A stretch of DNA of 64,000 nucleotides from DATJLY01 sp963729295. GTDB lineage: Bacteria > Pseudomonadota > Alphaproteobacteria > ATCC43930 > CGMCC-115725. Positions 40,851 through 49,698 of this stretch are shown here, one piece after another; the stretch's first letter is position 1, and the number at the start of each line of letters is the position of its first letter. The stretch spans positions 379,784 through 443,783 of the forward strand of contig CAVSNJ010000001.1 of the NCBI GenBank assembly GCA_963729295.1, in the 5' to 3' direction. The notes under the pieces are model-generated. The model saw nothing but the letters and a program-made list of their open reading frames with translations. It made no database searches and was not told the origin of the DNA. A program made the translations under genes and the position numbers.

Positions 40851-41174
40851 AGAACGCATGAAACCGAGGACTGCCTGGCTGTGGACGCAGTCTTGTGCGA
40901 ACCCGTCTCGGCCCCCAATTCCCTGACAAACAGGGAATTTCACCATTCCAGGTCCTATCGGCGCCGATCGCACCCGAGAAAACCTCGGCTAGTCAGGCGC
41001 TTAAAGACAAATTCCCTACGCAATCAAACTAGGGAATTATTTTTGCGGATCAGGGAATTTATTCGTCGGAGCAGGGAAGCGTTCTCGCGTAGCAGGGGGG
41101 CACGGTTTTTGCTCCGATTCACACGTCATTTGGATGCATCGCGGTGGGCAACGCATCTTATCGTGGCCTGACAA
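40850..41174. repeat. Cluster of AGGGAATT palindromes downstream of the recombinase relic
   Basis: AATTCCCTG-acaaa-CAGGGAATT (40917-40939) and AATTCCCTA-11 bases-TAGGGAATT (about 41010-41038) are inverted repeats. CAGGGAATTT recurs at 41051-41060, with weaker CAGGGAA/CAGGGGG units at about 41072 and 41092, spaced by about 20 bases. I remember similar repeats near recombinase genes in Bradyrhizobium-type genomes. They may be recombinase-linked sites or part of a repetitive element. Confidence 0.6.
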
Positions 41175-42311
41175 CTAGCTCGCCGCCCTCAGATCGAGCG
41201 CGAGCGGGTCGGTGAGGGGCGGGATATGCTTGAAGCGCGGCAGCACCTCGCGCGCGAAGAGGCGCATCGAGTCTTCCGAGATGCCGCGCGTCTTGCCTGG
41301 CCATTCGCCGAGGAAGCGCACGAGCAAATGGTTGATCCCGACTTGAGCGAGCTCCTGCACCTTGGCCGCGACCGTGTCCGGATCGCCGGCAACGAGGTCG
41401 TCCATGTCGCCGCCCGCGGCATAGCCCCCGGCGAGGCGGCCGCCGTGGCCCCGTTGAATCGCAGGACCTACGACATTGCCGAACCGCGCGATGTAATCGC
41501 TGCGCATGGCGAGATGCTCGTTCCGCGCCTCCTCCGCGCGCGCCACGGCCTCGGAATTCGTATCCGCCACCACCACCGCGAGCCAATCGACGGTGCACCA
41601 GCGCAGGCAGTCCTCGACCACCTCCTTCGGATGGTTCGCGTGCACCAAGGCCGCCCGATAGATGCGGATCTGCTCGACAAGCGGCGATTCGGCTGAAAAG
41701 GTGCCAAGGAAGGCGGGAAGGCCTATCTGCGCCGCTTTCGCGACCGCTGCGTTGCTGCTTGCGGTGCGGATCGCGATGGGATGGTGCTTGCGATAGGGCG
41801 CGGGGGTCACGCGCTTCTTCACCGTGCCGCGGTGGGTCGGCGTCGCGAACACGTAGTCGGGATCGCCGGTGCGATAGTCCCAGAGCCGCCGCATCACCTC
41901 GAGCGTCTCCTCAGCGGCGCGGCCAGAGCGGTGATACTCGACGTCCACGCCCATGCCCGGCGGCTCGATCCCAGCAAAGCCGCTGCCGAGGCCATAGAGT
42001 GTGTGGCCTTTGGTCAGCTGGTCGAGCTGGTTCATGCTCTCGACGAGCCGTACCGGGTTGTAATAGGGAAGCGAGAGCACGCCGAAGCCAAGATAGCGGT
42101 CCTTCGGGATCTGCGGCGCAATGAAGGACGCAAACTGAAGCGGATTGCTGTGCCAGGGACCACGGAAGTGATGCTCGGTGAACCACGGATTAAAGCCGTG
42201 CTCTGCGGCGAAGAGCGATTCCTCGACGGCGACGTTGAGGACGCGCTCGTCCGCCTCGGCCGTGTCCTCGACCGCGACATACATCGTCAGCACCATGGTC
42301 GAGAAATCCAT
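41175..42311 (-). CDS. LLM-class flavin-dependent oxidoreductase
   Basis: The 378-residue product has the bacterial luciferase-like fold. Markers are WFTEHHFRGPWHSNPLQFAS near the N-terminus, YNPVRLVESMNQLDQLTKG, YGLGSGF, and a late GDPDTVAAKVQELAQVGINH. Such enzymes use reduced flavin to oxidise small organic molecules, often in degradation of sulfonates, amines or xenobiotics. The substrate is not evident. It is isolated between the recombinase junction and the insertion sequence. Confidence 0.9.
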   Translation of the reverse strand: MDFSTMVLTMYVAVEDTAEADERVLNVAVEESLFAAEHGFNPWFTEHHFRGPWHSNPLQFASFIAPQIPKDRYLGFGVLSLPYYNPVRLVESMNQLDQLTKGHTLYGLGSGFAGIEPPGMGVDVEYHRSGRAAEETLEVMRRLWDYRTGDPDYVFATPTHRGTVKKRVTPAPYRKHHPIAIRTASSNAAVAKAAQIGLPAFLGTFSAESPLVEQIRIYRAALVHANHPKEVVEDCLRWCTVDWLAVVVADTNSEAVARAEEARNEHLAMRSDYIARFGNVVGPAIQRGHGGRLAGGYAAGGDMDDLVAGDPDTVAAKVQELAQVGINHLLVRFLGEWPGKTRGISEDSMRLFAREVLPRFKHIPPLTDPLALDLRAAS

Positions 42312-42387
42312 CGCATCAACTCCAGCCGCTCACGTCAGGTGCGCCCGTTAGGCTTCGCTGCCTAGCAAGCGAGGCGTGATGACGCAA

Positions 42388-42412
42388 GGTTCGCCGATGA
42401 CATCGGCGAACC
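42388..42412. repeat. Perfect 11-base hairpin beside the insertion sequence
   Basis: GGTTCGCCGAT (42388-42398) and its exact complement (42402-42412) are separated by 3 bases. It lies between the oxidoreductase start and the insertion sequence. There is no T-run, so it could be an operator or structural element. Confidence 0.5.
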
Positions 42413-42511
42413 GCTAAAGTCGCGTCGCAGTGCAACGATCAGATCATGGAAGGCTTCGCCACGTTGGCTGCAGCCGAGAAAGCGAAACGTGCCGAGGCGG
42501 AACGGCAGCGG

Positions 42512-43606
42512 CTGTGCCTACCGAAAATCAAATCCGAACATATTGGTGATGGAGGCCGCCGAGCATTGGTACTGCCGCGATGCGGCCGGTGCGATTAGCG
42601 GGGCGATGGATCGGCGCGTCCTTGTCCAAGGAGAGGTGAGTTCGCACACGGTTGTGATAGTCCGCGTAGGATTTGAGAATTCTGCGCAGGTGGGCTTCGC
42701 CGAACACGATGACGTGGTCGAGGCACTCGCGGCGGATCGAGCCGATGAGGCGTTCTACATGGCGGTTTTGCCACGGCGACCGCGCGGTGATGGGTCGATC
42801 GCGGATCCCCATGGCGGCGAGGCGCTGCCTGACGACATGCCCGTAGAGGCCATCGCGGTCTCGGAGCAGATATTGCGGTGCCTCCTTCGAGGGGAAGGCT
42901 TCGGCGATTTGCCGCGCAATCCACTCGGCTGTCGGATGGGACGTCACCGCCACCGTGAGGATGCGCCGGCGATGATGGTGCAGGATCACGAACCCATAGA
43001 GCAGCCTGAAGCCGATCGTCGGCACGACGAGCAGATCCATCGCGGCAATGCCCGCGGCGTGGTTGCGAAGGAAGGTCTTCCAGCTCTGGCCGGGCGGACG
43101 ATGGCCTCGCGCCATGTACTTGGCCACCGTCGACTGTGCCACCTCGATGCCGAGCTTCAGCAGCTCACCATGAATTCGCGGTGCGCCCCACAGCGGATTG
43201 GCAAGGCTCATCTCACGAATGAGCCGACTTAGCTCGCGAGAGATTGGCGGCCGGCCGCTCGAGCGAGACTTCCAACGCCAATAAAGACGGACCCCTGCTC
43301 GGTGCCAGCGCACCACGGTCTCAGGTCGTACGACCGCAACGGCATCAATGACGCACGGGCTCACACGATAAAGCCATACGAAGATGAAACAATCGAGGAC
43401 GCTGAGCCGCAGCCTGACCGGCGCTTTCCGGCGCAAGATCAGCAACTGATGGCGGAGGACCACGATCTCCGCTTCGAGTCGCGCCCGCGACTTGAACACC
43501 GAGACAAAGACCCAAGCGACCAGCTTCAGAACGTCGATCATGCCTCATCAAGGTAACGCCATCTCCGACGTCGCGCGAGCACGGATGGCATTTTCGGCAG
43601 GGACAG
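42512..43606 (-). mobile_element. Insertion sequence with imperfect terminal inverted repeats
   Basis: Left end CTGTGCCTACCGAAAATC (42512 onward) and right end, read on the - strand from 43606, CTGTCCCTGCCGAAAATG match at about 18 of 25 positions. They enclose a single transposase gene, giving an element of about 1.1 kb. No clear target duplication is visible. The gene is intact, so the element may be recent. Confidence 0.75.
42528..43541 (-). CDS. Transposase with rve integrase core (DDE)
   Basis: The intact 337-residue transposase has an N-terminal basic and helix-turn-helix part (about 25-130; RLEAEIVVLRHQLLILRRKA, NPLWGAPRIHGELLKLGI) and a catalytic core: Asp in AAMDLLVV, Asp in LLRDRDGLYG, Glu in VERLIGSIRRECLDH. 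This is the D-D-35-E arrangement. The single-frame layout resembles the integrase-core proteins abundant in rhizobia (IS3/IS481-like). The end overlaps the left inverted repeat. Confidence 0.92.
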   Translation of the reverse strand: MIDVLKLVAWVFVSVFKSRARLEAEIVVLRHQLLILRRKAPVRLRLSVLDCFIFVWLYRVSPCVIDAVAVVRPETVVRWHRAGVRLYWRWKSRSSGRPPISRELSRLIREMSLANPLWGAPRIHGELLKLGIEVAQSTVAKYMARGHRPPGQSWKTFLRNHAAGIAAMDLLVVPTIGFRLLYGFVILHHHRRRILTVAVTSHPTAEWIARQIAEAFPSKEAPQYLLRDRDGLYGHVVRQRLAAMGIRDRPITARSPWQNRHVERLIGSIRRECLDHVIVFGEAHLRRILKSYADYHNRVRTHLSLDKDAPIHRPANRTGRIAAVPMLGGLHHQYVRI

Positions 43607-43622
43607 GGCGAGCTGACGCCGC

Positions 43623-44099
43623 CTACGCGGCTGAGGCCGTTGCCGCCGTCTGGCTTCGCCTGCCCGATACCAGCGCCTTGTACTGCGCTTGCATCTCGGG
43701 CGTCATGAACTCGATCATCAGACTGTTCTCGAGCCAGAACTCGACCACATCGAAGCGGCCGCGGCTGCAATGAAGCGCCCGCCAGCCTTCGCGCTTGCCG
43801 ATCGTGATGATCTCTTCCTTTGAAAGCCTGCTCCCGACCGCGAGGTGGAAGCAGCCGTAGCGCGGCGGATTATCGAGATGGCCCTGCTGGACCATCTCAT
43901 CCTCGCCGACGCCCGGCATCATGACTTCGTCGCGGGGATAGACCTCGATCCCGGTGCCATACTCCTCGTCGGAGCCACCCCGCGCCATGAAGCTGTGACG
44001 TCCGACATGGAACGGGCTGTGGCCGCCGCCCAGGATTTCGCCCAGCACACGCGCCACGCGCTCGGGATCGTCGGCTGGAATCGATGCGTGGAAGATCAT
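43623..44099 (-). CDS. VOC/glyoxalase-fold family protein
   Basis: The 158-residue product starts MIFHASIPADDPERVARVLG and continues with GCFHLAVGSRLSKEEIITIG and VEFWLENSLMIEFMTPEM. These fit the vicinal-oxygen-chelate fold with His and Glu metal ligands. Substrate unknown. The right inverted repeat of the insertion sequence ends 17 bases after its stop, so the 3' flank has been reshaped. Confidence 0.75.
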   Translation of the reverse strand: MIFHASIPADDPERVARVLGEILGGGHSPFHVGRHSFMARGGSDEEYGTGIEVYPRDEVMMPGVGEDEMVQQGHLDNPPRYGCFHLAVGSRLSKEEIITIGKREGWRALHCSRGRFDVVEFWLENSLMIEFMTPEMQAQYKALVSGRRSQTAATASAA

Positions 44100-44324
44100 G
44101 TGAGCCTCCTAGCAAAGGAGATCGGTAAGAAACGTAGAATCGATGGTAGGCAGAGAATGCGAAGTGTCAATGCGCGTCACCATTAGGATTCGTGCATGGA
44201 TCGTGCGGAGCTCCCGCCAGTGGGACGGTTTCGGCAAGCCTTTGTACCATCATCACAAACACCGTCGATTTCTCATTGGGGCCGAAGGGACCCGCCACCT
44301 GATGTTTTAGCTCACCGCTTTCCT

Positions 44325-44529
44325 CACGAGCGCGCCAGCCCTTGGGCGCGAACTCCGAGGCGAGCGCGATGATGTTGGCAATGATGCCGCCCAAACCCAC
44401 CCCCACCACGAACCGCACCGCCATCAAACTGTAGGCGTCCTTCGTGAAGATGTTGGCGAAGGTGAAGACGCTCACGAACAAACAGCCGAAGATCAGCGCG
44501 AGGCGGCGGCCGTGCGCGCCCAAGGTCAC
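44325..44529 (-). pseudogene. MFS transporter fragment
   Basis: About 68 residues remain: GAHGRRLALIFGCLFVSVFT, then YSLMAVRFVVGVGLGGIIAN and IIALASEFAPK. This is the loop 2-3 motif and membrane segments 3-4 of a 12-segment major-facilitator transporter (aromatic-acid or sugar type). Nothing before or after is present; the frame ends in unrelated sequence. It overlaps by 4 bases the stop of the PotC-like gene. Confidence 0.75.
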
Positions 44530-45344
44530 GATCGCCGGACCGGCATATGGCGGCGGCTCACGACATACCCCAATACGCTGAGGGAAGTCACGAACAGGAT
44601 CTGCAACACCGACACGGCCGCGATCGTCGGATCGATGGAAAACATGACGTTCTCGAAAGTCTTCTTCGGGAGCGTCATGTTGGATCCGCTGAGGAAGAGC
44701 GCCAGCACGAGATCGTCGAACGACGCCATGAACGCGAAGAAAGCGCCCGTGAAAAGGCTCGCGCGGATTTGTGGGAATGTCACGTGGAGAATGGCCCGGC
44801 CGCGCCCGGCGCCGAGCCCAAGCGCGGCTTGCTCGAGTGACATGTCGAAATTGCGCAGGGCGGCCGCGACGACGATGACCACGAAGGGGAGCCCCAGCAC
44901 AGTGTGGGCGATGACGAGGCCGTACCAGGTGCCGATCAATCTGAGGGGTGCGAATAATCCGTAGATCGCGACGGCCGTGATGATCGAGGGCACCACGAGC
45001 GGCAGAGTTGTGAGCTGATCGAGCAACACTGCCATGATCCGTCCGCGTCCGCGCGCGAGGTGAAAGGCGAGCGGCACGCCAAGCGCGAGCGACAACGACG
45101 CGGTCGCCACGGCGACCTCGAAACTAAGGGCTGTCGCCTCCATCCAGCTTGGCGACGCGAAATAATGATGGAACCATTGCAGCGACAAACCGGGCGGCGG
45201 GAACTCGAGGTAGGTCGCCGAGCTTACCGAAAGCGGGAACACGATAACGAGCGGCGCCATCAAGAAGAAGAATACGGCGGACGCATACGCGATTAAGAAT
45301 CGCCGGCCCCAATTGGCGTGCCGCTTCATCCGGCGCCCGCTCAC
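44526..45344 (-). CDS. ABC permease, PotC type
   Basis: The 272-residue product has six membrane segments and the permease EAA loop (LEQAALGLGAGRGRAILHVTFPQI). It resembles PotC of spermidine/putrescine importers. It starts directly after the PotB-like gene and is the last intact gene of the potDABC-like unit. The substrate could be a polyamine or another cationic amine. Confidence 0.9.
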   Translation of the reverse strand: MSGRRMKRHANWGRRFLIAYASAVFFFLMAPLVIVFPLSVSSATYLEFPPPGLSLQWFHHYFASPSWMEATALSFEVAVATASLSLALGVPLAFHLARGRGRIMAVLLDQLTTLPLVVPSIITAVAIYGLFAPLRLIGTWYGLVIAHTVLGLPFVVIVVAAALRNFDMSLEQAALGLGAGRGRAILHVTFPQIRASLFTGAFFAFMASFDDLVLALFLSGSNMTLPKKTFENVMFSIDPTIAAVSVLQILFVTSLSVLGYVVSRRHMPVRRS

Positions 45345-46214
45345 TCACACTGCGACATCGCGCGCTCTCCGTACCGAACGGCTGAACACGCCATAGATCG
45401 CCAGGGCAACCGTCAGCAGGATGCCGGCAAGCGCGCTCGCCAACGGCCAGTCGATGAACTGACTCACTTCCTGCTGTATCAGGTTGGCGACCATGATGAT
45501 CCGGCCTCCGCCGAGCACCGCCGGCGTGACGAAGGCGCCGAGCGACAGCGTGAAGACGAGCGCCGTCCCGGCGAAAACGCCGTTCGCGGTCAGCGGTAGG
45601 TAGATGCGCCAGAACACGGCAAAGCGGCCGGCGCCGAGCCCTTCTGCGGCAAGGACGACATTCGGATCGATCCGCACCAGTGACGCGTAGATCGGAAACA
45701 CCATGTAAGGGAGCAGAACGTGAACGATACCGATCAGCACACCGCCAAAATTGTAAAGCAACGGCAGCGGCTGATCGATGAAACCGAGATCGACGAGCGC
45801 CCGATTGATGACGCCATTGCGGCCGAGAAGCGCAATCCAGGCATAAGTGCGGACAAGCATACTTGTCCAGAATGGCAGCAGGACGAAGACGAAGCCGATG
45901 GTCCTCCAAAGGCGGGGGGCGGTTGCGAGGAAATATGCGACGGGATACCCGAGCAGCACGCACAGCGTCGCCGTCACGAGCGAGATGCGCAGCGTCGCCC
46001 AGAACACGATGAGATAAGGACCATCGCCGCCGAGTACCTGGCGATAGGGGTGGAAGCTGCCGCCAGTCGCGCCAAGAACGAGGAGACGCAGAACAGGATA
46101 AACGAAAATGCACCCGAGAAGGATGATGGCGGGTGCGGCAGGCAACAGGCGCCGCACTGCGGAAGCAGTGTCCCGCTTTCTCGCTGTGTGGTGGCGCGCG
46201 TCTGCAGCGGTCAT
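45345..46214 (-). CDS. ABC permease, PotB type
   Basis: The 289-residue product has six membrane segments and an EAA loop (VLAAEGLGAGRFAVFWRIYL). ATG 46214 overlaps the stop of the PotA-like gene (ATGA), which fixes the start; an upstream extension to 46325 is in the PotA coding region. It forms the inner-membrane channel with the PotC-like protein. Confidence 0.92.
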   Translation of the reverse strand: MTAADARHHTARKRDTASAVRRLLPAAPAIILLGCIFVYPVLRLLVLGATGGSFHPYRQVLGGDGPYLIVFWATLRISLVTATLCVLLGYPVAYFLATAPRLWRTIGFVFVLLPFWTSMLVRTYAWIALLGRNGVINRALVDLGFIDQPLPLLYNFGGVLIGIVHVLLPYMVFPIYASLVRIDPNVVLAAEGLGAGRFAVFWRIYLPLTANGVFAGTALVFTLSLGAFVTPAVLGGGRIIMVANLIQQEVSQFIDWPLASALAGILLTVALAIYGVFSRSVRRARDVAV

Positions 46215-47368
46215 GGCCGGCCGGCCGGGCGCTGCGTCCTGAGGAGATACATGTCCGCCGCCGACCAGCAGACATCGATCCTGTCGCCGACGGCCGAGAT
46301 GGCGCCCTCTCTTCGTGCCGGCCATCGCAGCAGCAGCTCGACACCAGGCGCGAGCGCAACGCTATATTTGACGGACCCACCGAGATAGAGCACTTCGCGC
46401 ACGGTGCCCTGATGACGGTTTTCCAATGTAACGTGCGTGTTCGCCGGCTGCGGTATCTCGGGGCGAAGGACAAGCAGCACCTCGTCGCCGATAAGGCAAC
46501 GATCGTCGGCACGTGCCACGACTGTCATGTCCGATCCAATGAGCACGCGCGCTTTGCCCGTTTCGAGCGCCACGATCCGACCCCACCACTGGCTCGACTC
46601 GCCGACGAAATCGGCGATGAACGCATCCCCCGGAGATTCATACAGATCTTTCGGCGTCCCGATCTGGCGGATGCGGCCGTCACGCATCACGGCAATGCGA
46701 TCCGAGATGAAGAGCGCTTCCTCCTGGTCGTGGGTGATGAAGATCGTCGTGAGGCCAAGCCGGCTTTGAAGTCGCTTCAGCTCCAGCTGCATCGTTTCCC
46801 GCAGCTTGCGGTCGAGCGCGCCGAATGGCTCGTCGAGAAGCAAAAGCTTTGGTTCGAACACGATGGCGCGCGCGAGCGCAACCCGCTGCTGTTGTCCGCC
46901 GGAGAGTTGCGACGGATAGCGCCGCTCATATCCGTCGAGCGCGACAAGCTCGAGAGCGGATCGGACGCGTCGTGCGATCGCGTCGCGCGGGACGCGACGC
47001 ATCTTGAGTGGGAATGCCAAGTTGCCCGCGACCGTCATGTGCGGAAACAAAGCATAGTTCTGAAAGACCATGCCAATGTCGCGGTACGCGGGTGCGAGAT
47101 CAGTGATGTCGGTGCCTTCGAGTACGACCGCGCCCATATCGAGCGGCTCAAACCCGGCGACGGCCTTCAGCAGTGTTGTCTTGCCCGAGCCGCTTGGACC
47201 AAGGATGGTCAGCAGCTCGGCCGCCTTGACCTCGAGATCGACGCCGTCGAGCGCTGCGACCGTGCCATAGCGTTTGACCAAACCCCGCAGCGCCAGCGCA
47301 GAGAAGCGCGCCGAACCCGCCGCCGGCACGTCTCGCGTCCGCCTTCTTGGGATTAGCTCAGCATCCAC
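46211..47368 (-). CDS. ABC ATPase, PotA type
   Basis: The 385-residue product has Walker A GPSGSGKTT, Q-loop FQNYALFPHM, signature LSGGQQQRVALARA, Walker B LLLLDEPFGALD and H-loop ITHDQEEAL. A C-terminal TOBE/OB regulatory domain (about 290-385) follows. The frame begins at a GTG (47368), overlapping the end of the solute-binding protein gene by 16 bases. It drives uptake with the PotB/PotC-like permeases. Confidence 0.93.
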   Translation of the reverse strand: MDAELIPRRRTRDVPAAGSARFSALALRGLVKRYGTVAALDGVDLEVKAAELLTILGPSGSGKTTLLKAVAGFEPLDMGAVVLEGTDITDLAPAYRDIGMVFQNYALFPHMTVAGNLAFPLKMRRVPRDAIARRVRSALELVALDGYERRYPSQLSGGQQQRVALARAIVFEPKLLLLDEPFGALDRKLRETMQLELKRLQSRLGLTTIFITHDQEEALFISDRIAVMRDGRIRQIGTPKDLYESPGDAFIADFVGESSQWWGRIVALETGKARVLIGSDMTVVARADDRCLIGDEVLLVLRPEIPQPANTHVTLENRHQGTVREVLYLGGSVKYSVALAPGVELLLRWPARREGAISAVGDRIDVCWSAADMYLLRTQRPAGRP

Positions 47369-48426
47369 CGTTGCCAGCGCTGCTTGACCTCAGTCACGTT
47401 CTGATCCCACCAGCCATCATCCTGCCAGAACTGCTGTGAGAGATTCTGTGGCGTCGTCGGCAGATAGGGAACAACTGCAGGATCGGCGTATTTGAGCGAT
47501 TCCGGATTGAGCCCGGGCGACATGAACATGTTGGCGAACACCGATTGCGCCTGTGGATCGGTCATCACCGAGAGAAACTTCTGGCTCCATGCCGAGTCCT
47601 TGGTCCCCTTTGGAACGCCGAAATACGCCTGCTTAATGCAGCCCTGGGCCCAGGAGATGCCGACCGGAGCACCCTGCTTCAAGACCGTGTAGACGCGGCC
47701 GTTAAAGGCGGTGGTGAGAACGACTTCCTTGTCGACCAGCATCTGCGCAGGCTGTGCGCCGGTCTGCCACCATGCCGTGATGTGCGGCTTGATCTGATCG
47801 AGCTTTTTGAAAGCCCGGTCAACGTCGATCGGGTAGAGCTTGTCCATCGGCACCCCGTCCGCGAGCAACGCGAATTCGAGATTGTCGACAGGAGAGTCGT
47901 ACATCGATCGCGCCCCGGGGAAACGATTTACATCCCAGAACTCAGCCCAGCTCTTCGGGTAGTCCCCATTCTTGAACACATCTGTGCGGTAGCCGAGGAC
48001 CGTCGAATACACAGACGTGGTAAGTAGGAACTTGAGCCGCGCCGCCGTCGGATAGTTGGAACGATCGACGATGCTGTCATCGATCGGCTCAAGGAGGCCC
48101 AGCCGTGCCGCCCGGAGCGCCTCATTCGAGCTGATCTCGGTCACATTCCATTCGACATTGTTGGACTCGACCATGGCCTTGAGTTTTCCCAGGTCCGGCG
48201 GACTAGTCAGGACTACCGGAATGCCGAACCGTTGCTCGAAGAGCTTGACGTACGAGTTCTGCATTGCCTGACCCATGGCGCCGCCCGAGGCGTTCACGAC
48301 GAGCTGACCGGGCTTCGGCGCCTCCGTCTGGGCGACGGCTCGGCCGGGCAGTGACCCGGCCCCGAACGCGAGCACCGCTCCGGCCGCGAGCAAGCGGCGG
48401 CGGTCGATGGAGTGCGCGTTCGGCAT
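47353..48426 (-). CDS. Extracellular solute-binding protein, PotD type, Tat-exported
   Basis: The 357-residue product starts with a twin-arginine signal (DRRRLLAAGAVLAFGAGSLP, cleaved after AVA). A PotD/PotF-like fold follows, with LVVNASGGAMGQAMQ, FEQRFGIPVVLTS and YPTAARLKFLLTTSVYSTVLG. It captures the substrate in the periplasm for the PotABC-like transporter. Tat export suggests it folds in the cytoplasm. Confidence 0.92.
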   Translation of the reverse strand: MPNAHSIDRRRLLAAGAVLAFGAGSLPGRAVAQTEAPKPGQLVVNASGGAMGQAMQNSYVKLFEQRFGIPVVLTSPPDLGKLKAMVESNNVEWNVTEISSNEALRAARLGLLEPIDDSIVDRSNYPTAARLKFLLTTSVYSTVLGYRTDVFKNGDYPKSWAEFWDVNRFPGARSMYDSPVDNLEFALLADGVPMDKLYPIDVDRAFKKLDQIKPHITAWWQTGAQPAQMLVDKEVVLTTAFNGRVYTVLKQGAPVGISWAQGCIKQAYFGVPKGTKDSAWSQKFLSVMTDPQAQSVFANMFMSPGLNPESLKYADPAVVPYLPTTPQNLSQQFWQDDGWWDQNVTEVKQRWQRWMLS

Positions 48427-48549
48427 GACTTTCTCTCCGGAGCGAGATCAAGACTAGATTTGTTGCAGTGTAAATCGGGTTTGCGGTCTTTGACAACGGC
48501 GGCCGCTCCCGACCACGAAGATTGGCCTGATGAAGCTCATGCCCGCGCC

Positions 48550-49698
48550 TCAATCGACGACGAACAGTTCCCAGCTCGGAAAAGGCGAGATGATCTCCGG
48601 TCCGTTCTCGCGCACGATGACATGCTCTTCGGGATTGAGCAGACCCTCGACGGTCTCGATCTTGGGCTCGGGCGTGATGCTCATGCCAGCTTCGATCACA
48701 TGCGCGTCAAACGCATTGATGTAAGGCGGCTCGTTGGTGAGCCCAATTCCATGCCCGATCCGCTTCGACGGGTGATCGGAATAGTTGCGCCAGTTCGTGT
48801 GCGCCATAAGAGACTGCGAATAGGCGAAGATCTCCGCGGTGGAGGCGCCGGGCCGCAGGCGGTCGGCCACTTTCAGCATGATCTCCCACATGCCGTTATG
48901 CTCGTCGCGCTGGCGATCGGTCGGGGGGCCGAAGACGGCACGGCGGGTGAAATCCATGCGATAGCCGTTTACTTGGCAGCCGCCATCGAGGTAGAGGATG
49001 TCGCCCTTCTGGAAAGCGCCGCCCGCGCCGGTCGCCCCGAGCACAGTCGGCGGACCGGAATCGAAATCGGCGCCGAACTCGAAATAATAAGTCATCGCCT
49101 TGCGCTGAATTTCCGCCTGTGTGATGCCGAATCGCATCTCGTCGAGGCAGCGGCTCCAGGCCTTGCCGCCGATCTCGCATGCCTTCTTCAGTTTGTCGAT
49201 CTCCCACGCCGATTTAACCATGCGACAGGACCAGGTGACGGCACCGGAATCGACCCAATGAGCGCCGGATAAGTCCTGGCGCAAGCGTTCAAAATCATGG
49301 AGGGTCAGACCGAGCTTCGGCTCGCTCATTTCGATCGCGAGGCGGCCGCGTTCGAGGCCGCGTTCGCGAACGACATCCTTGATTCCCCAATCGACGCGCT
49401 CGTCCCGCGTGAACGGCACCTCGGGATAGATGCGGCGATCCTCGATCCAATTGGGATAAGGCCGGTGATAGAGTTGCGCGAACATGCCCGGTCCGCTCCA
49501 ATCAATTACCGCCGGTGTGCCTTCGAGCGGCAGCACGAGGATGGCGGGGCGACCGCTCATCGAGACCGAGATTTTCTGGCCGGTGAAATAGTAGAAATTC
49601 ACCGGATCGGTTACGAGCATGCCGTCGATCCCAAGATTTCGCATCAGCCCTCGCGCCTTCGTCATGCGCGCCGTGCATTCCTCCTTCGGCATGCTCAT
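48550..49698 (-). CDS. M24-family peptidase (Xaa-Pro aminopeptidase-like)
   Basis: The 382-residue product has an N-terminal creatinase-like domain (about 1-145; VTDPVNFYYFTGQKI) and a C-terminal pita-bread domain. Metal ligands are Asp in LDGG and MDFTR, His in RIGHGIGL, and Glu in TPEPKIE and NPEEH. It may cleave X-Pro peptides or C-N bonds of creatine-type compounds. ATG 49698 (ATGA) overlaps the aminotransferase stop. The same C-terminal block recurs as a fragment at about 55855-56035. Confidence 0.9.
   Translation of the reverse strand: MSMPKEECTARMTKARGLMRNLGIDGMLVTDPVNFYYFTGQKISVSMSGRPAILVLPLEGTPAVIDWSGPGMFAQLYHRPYPNWIEDRRIYPEVPFTRDERVDWGIKDVVRERGLERGRLAIEMSEPKLGLTLHDFERLRQDLSGAHWVDSGAVTWSCRMVKSAWEIDKLKKACEIGGKAWSRCLDEMRFGITQAEIQRKAMTYYFEFGADFDSGPPTVLGATGAGGAFQKGDILYLDGGCQVNGYRMDFTRRAVFGPPTDRQRDEHNGMWEIMLKVADRLRPGASTAEIFAYSQSLMAHTNWRNYSDHPSKRIGHGIGLTNEPPYINAFDAHVIEAGMSITPEPKIETVEGLLNPEEHVIVRENGPEIISPFPSWELFVVD

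Noticed and set aside
40917..41060. AGGGAATT repeats as a CRISPR array
   Set aside because: Units are palindromic, short, irregularly spaced and lack uniform spacers; no cas genes are near.
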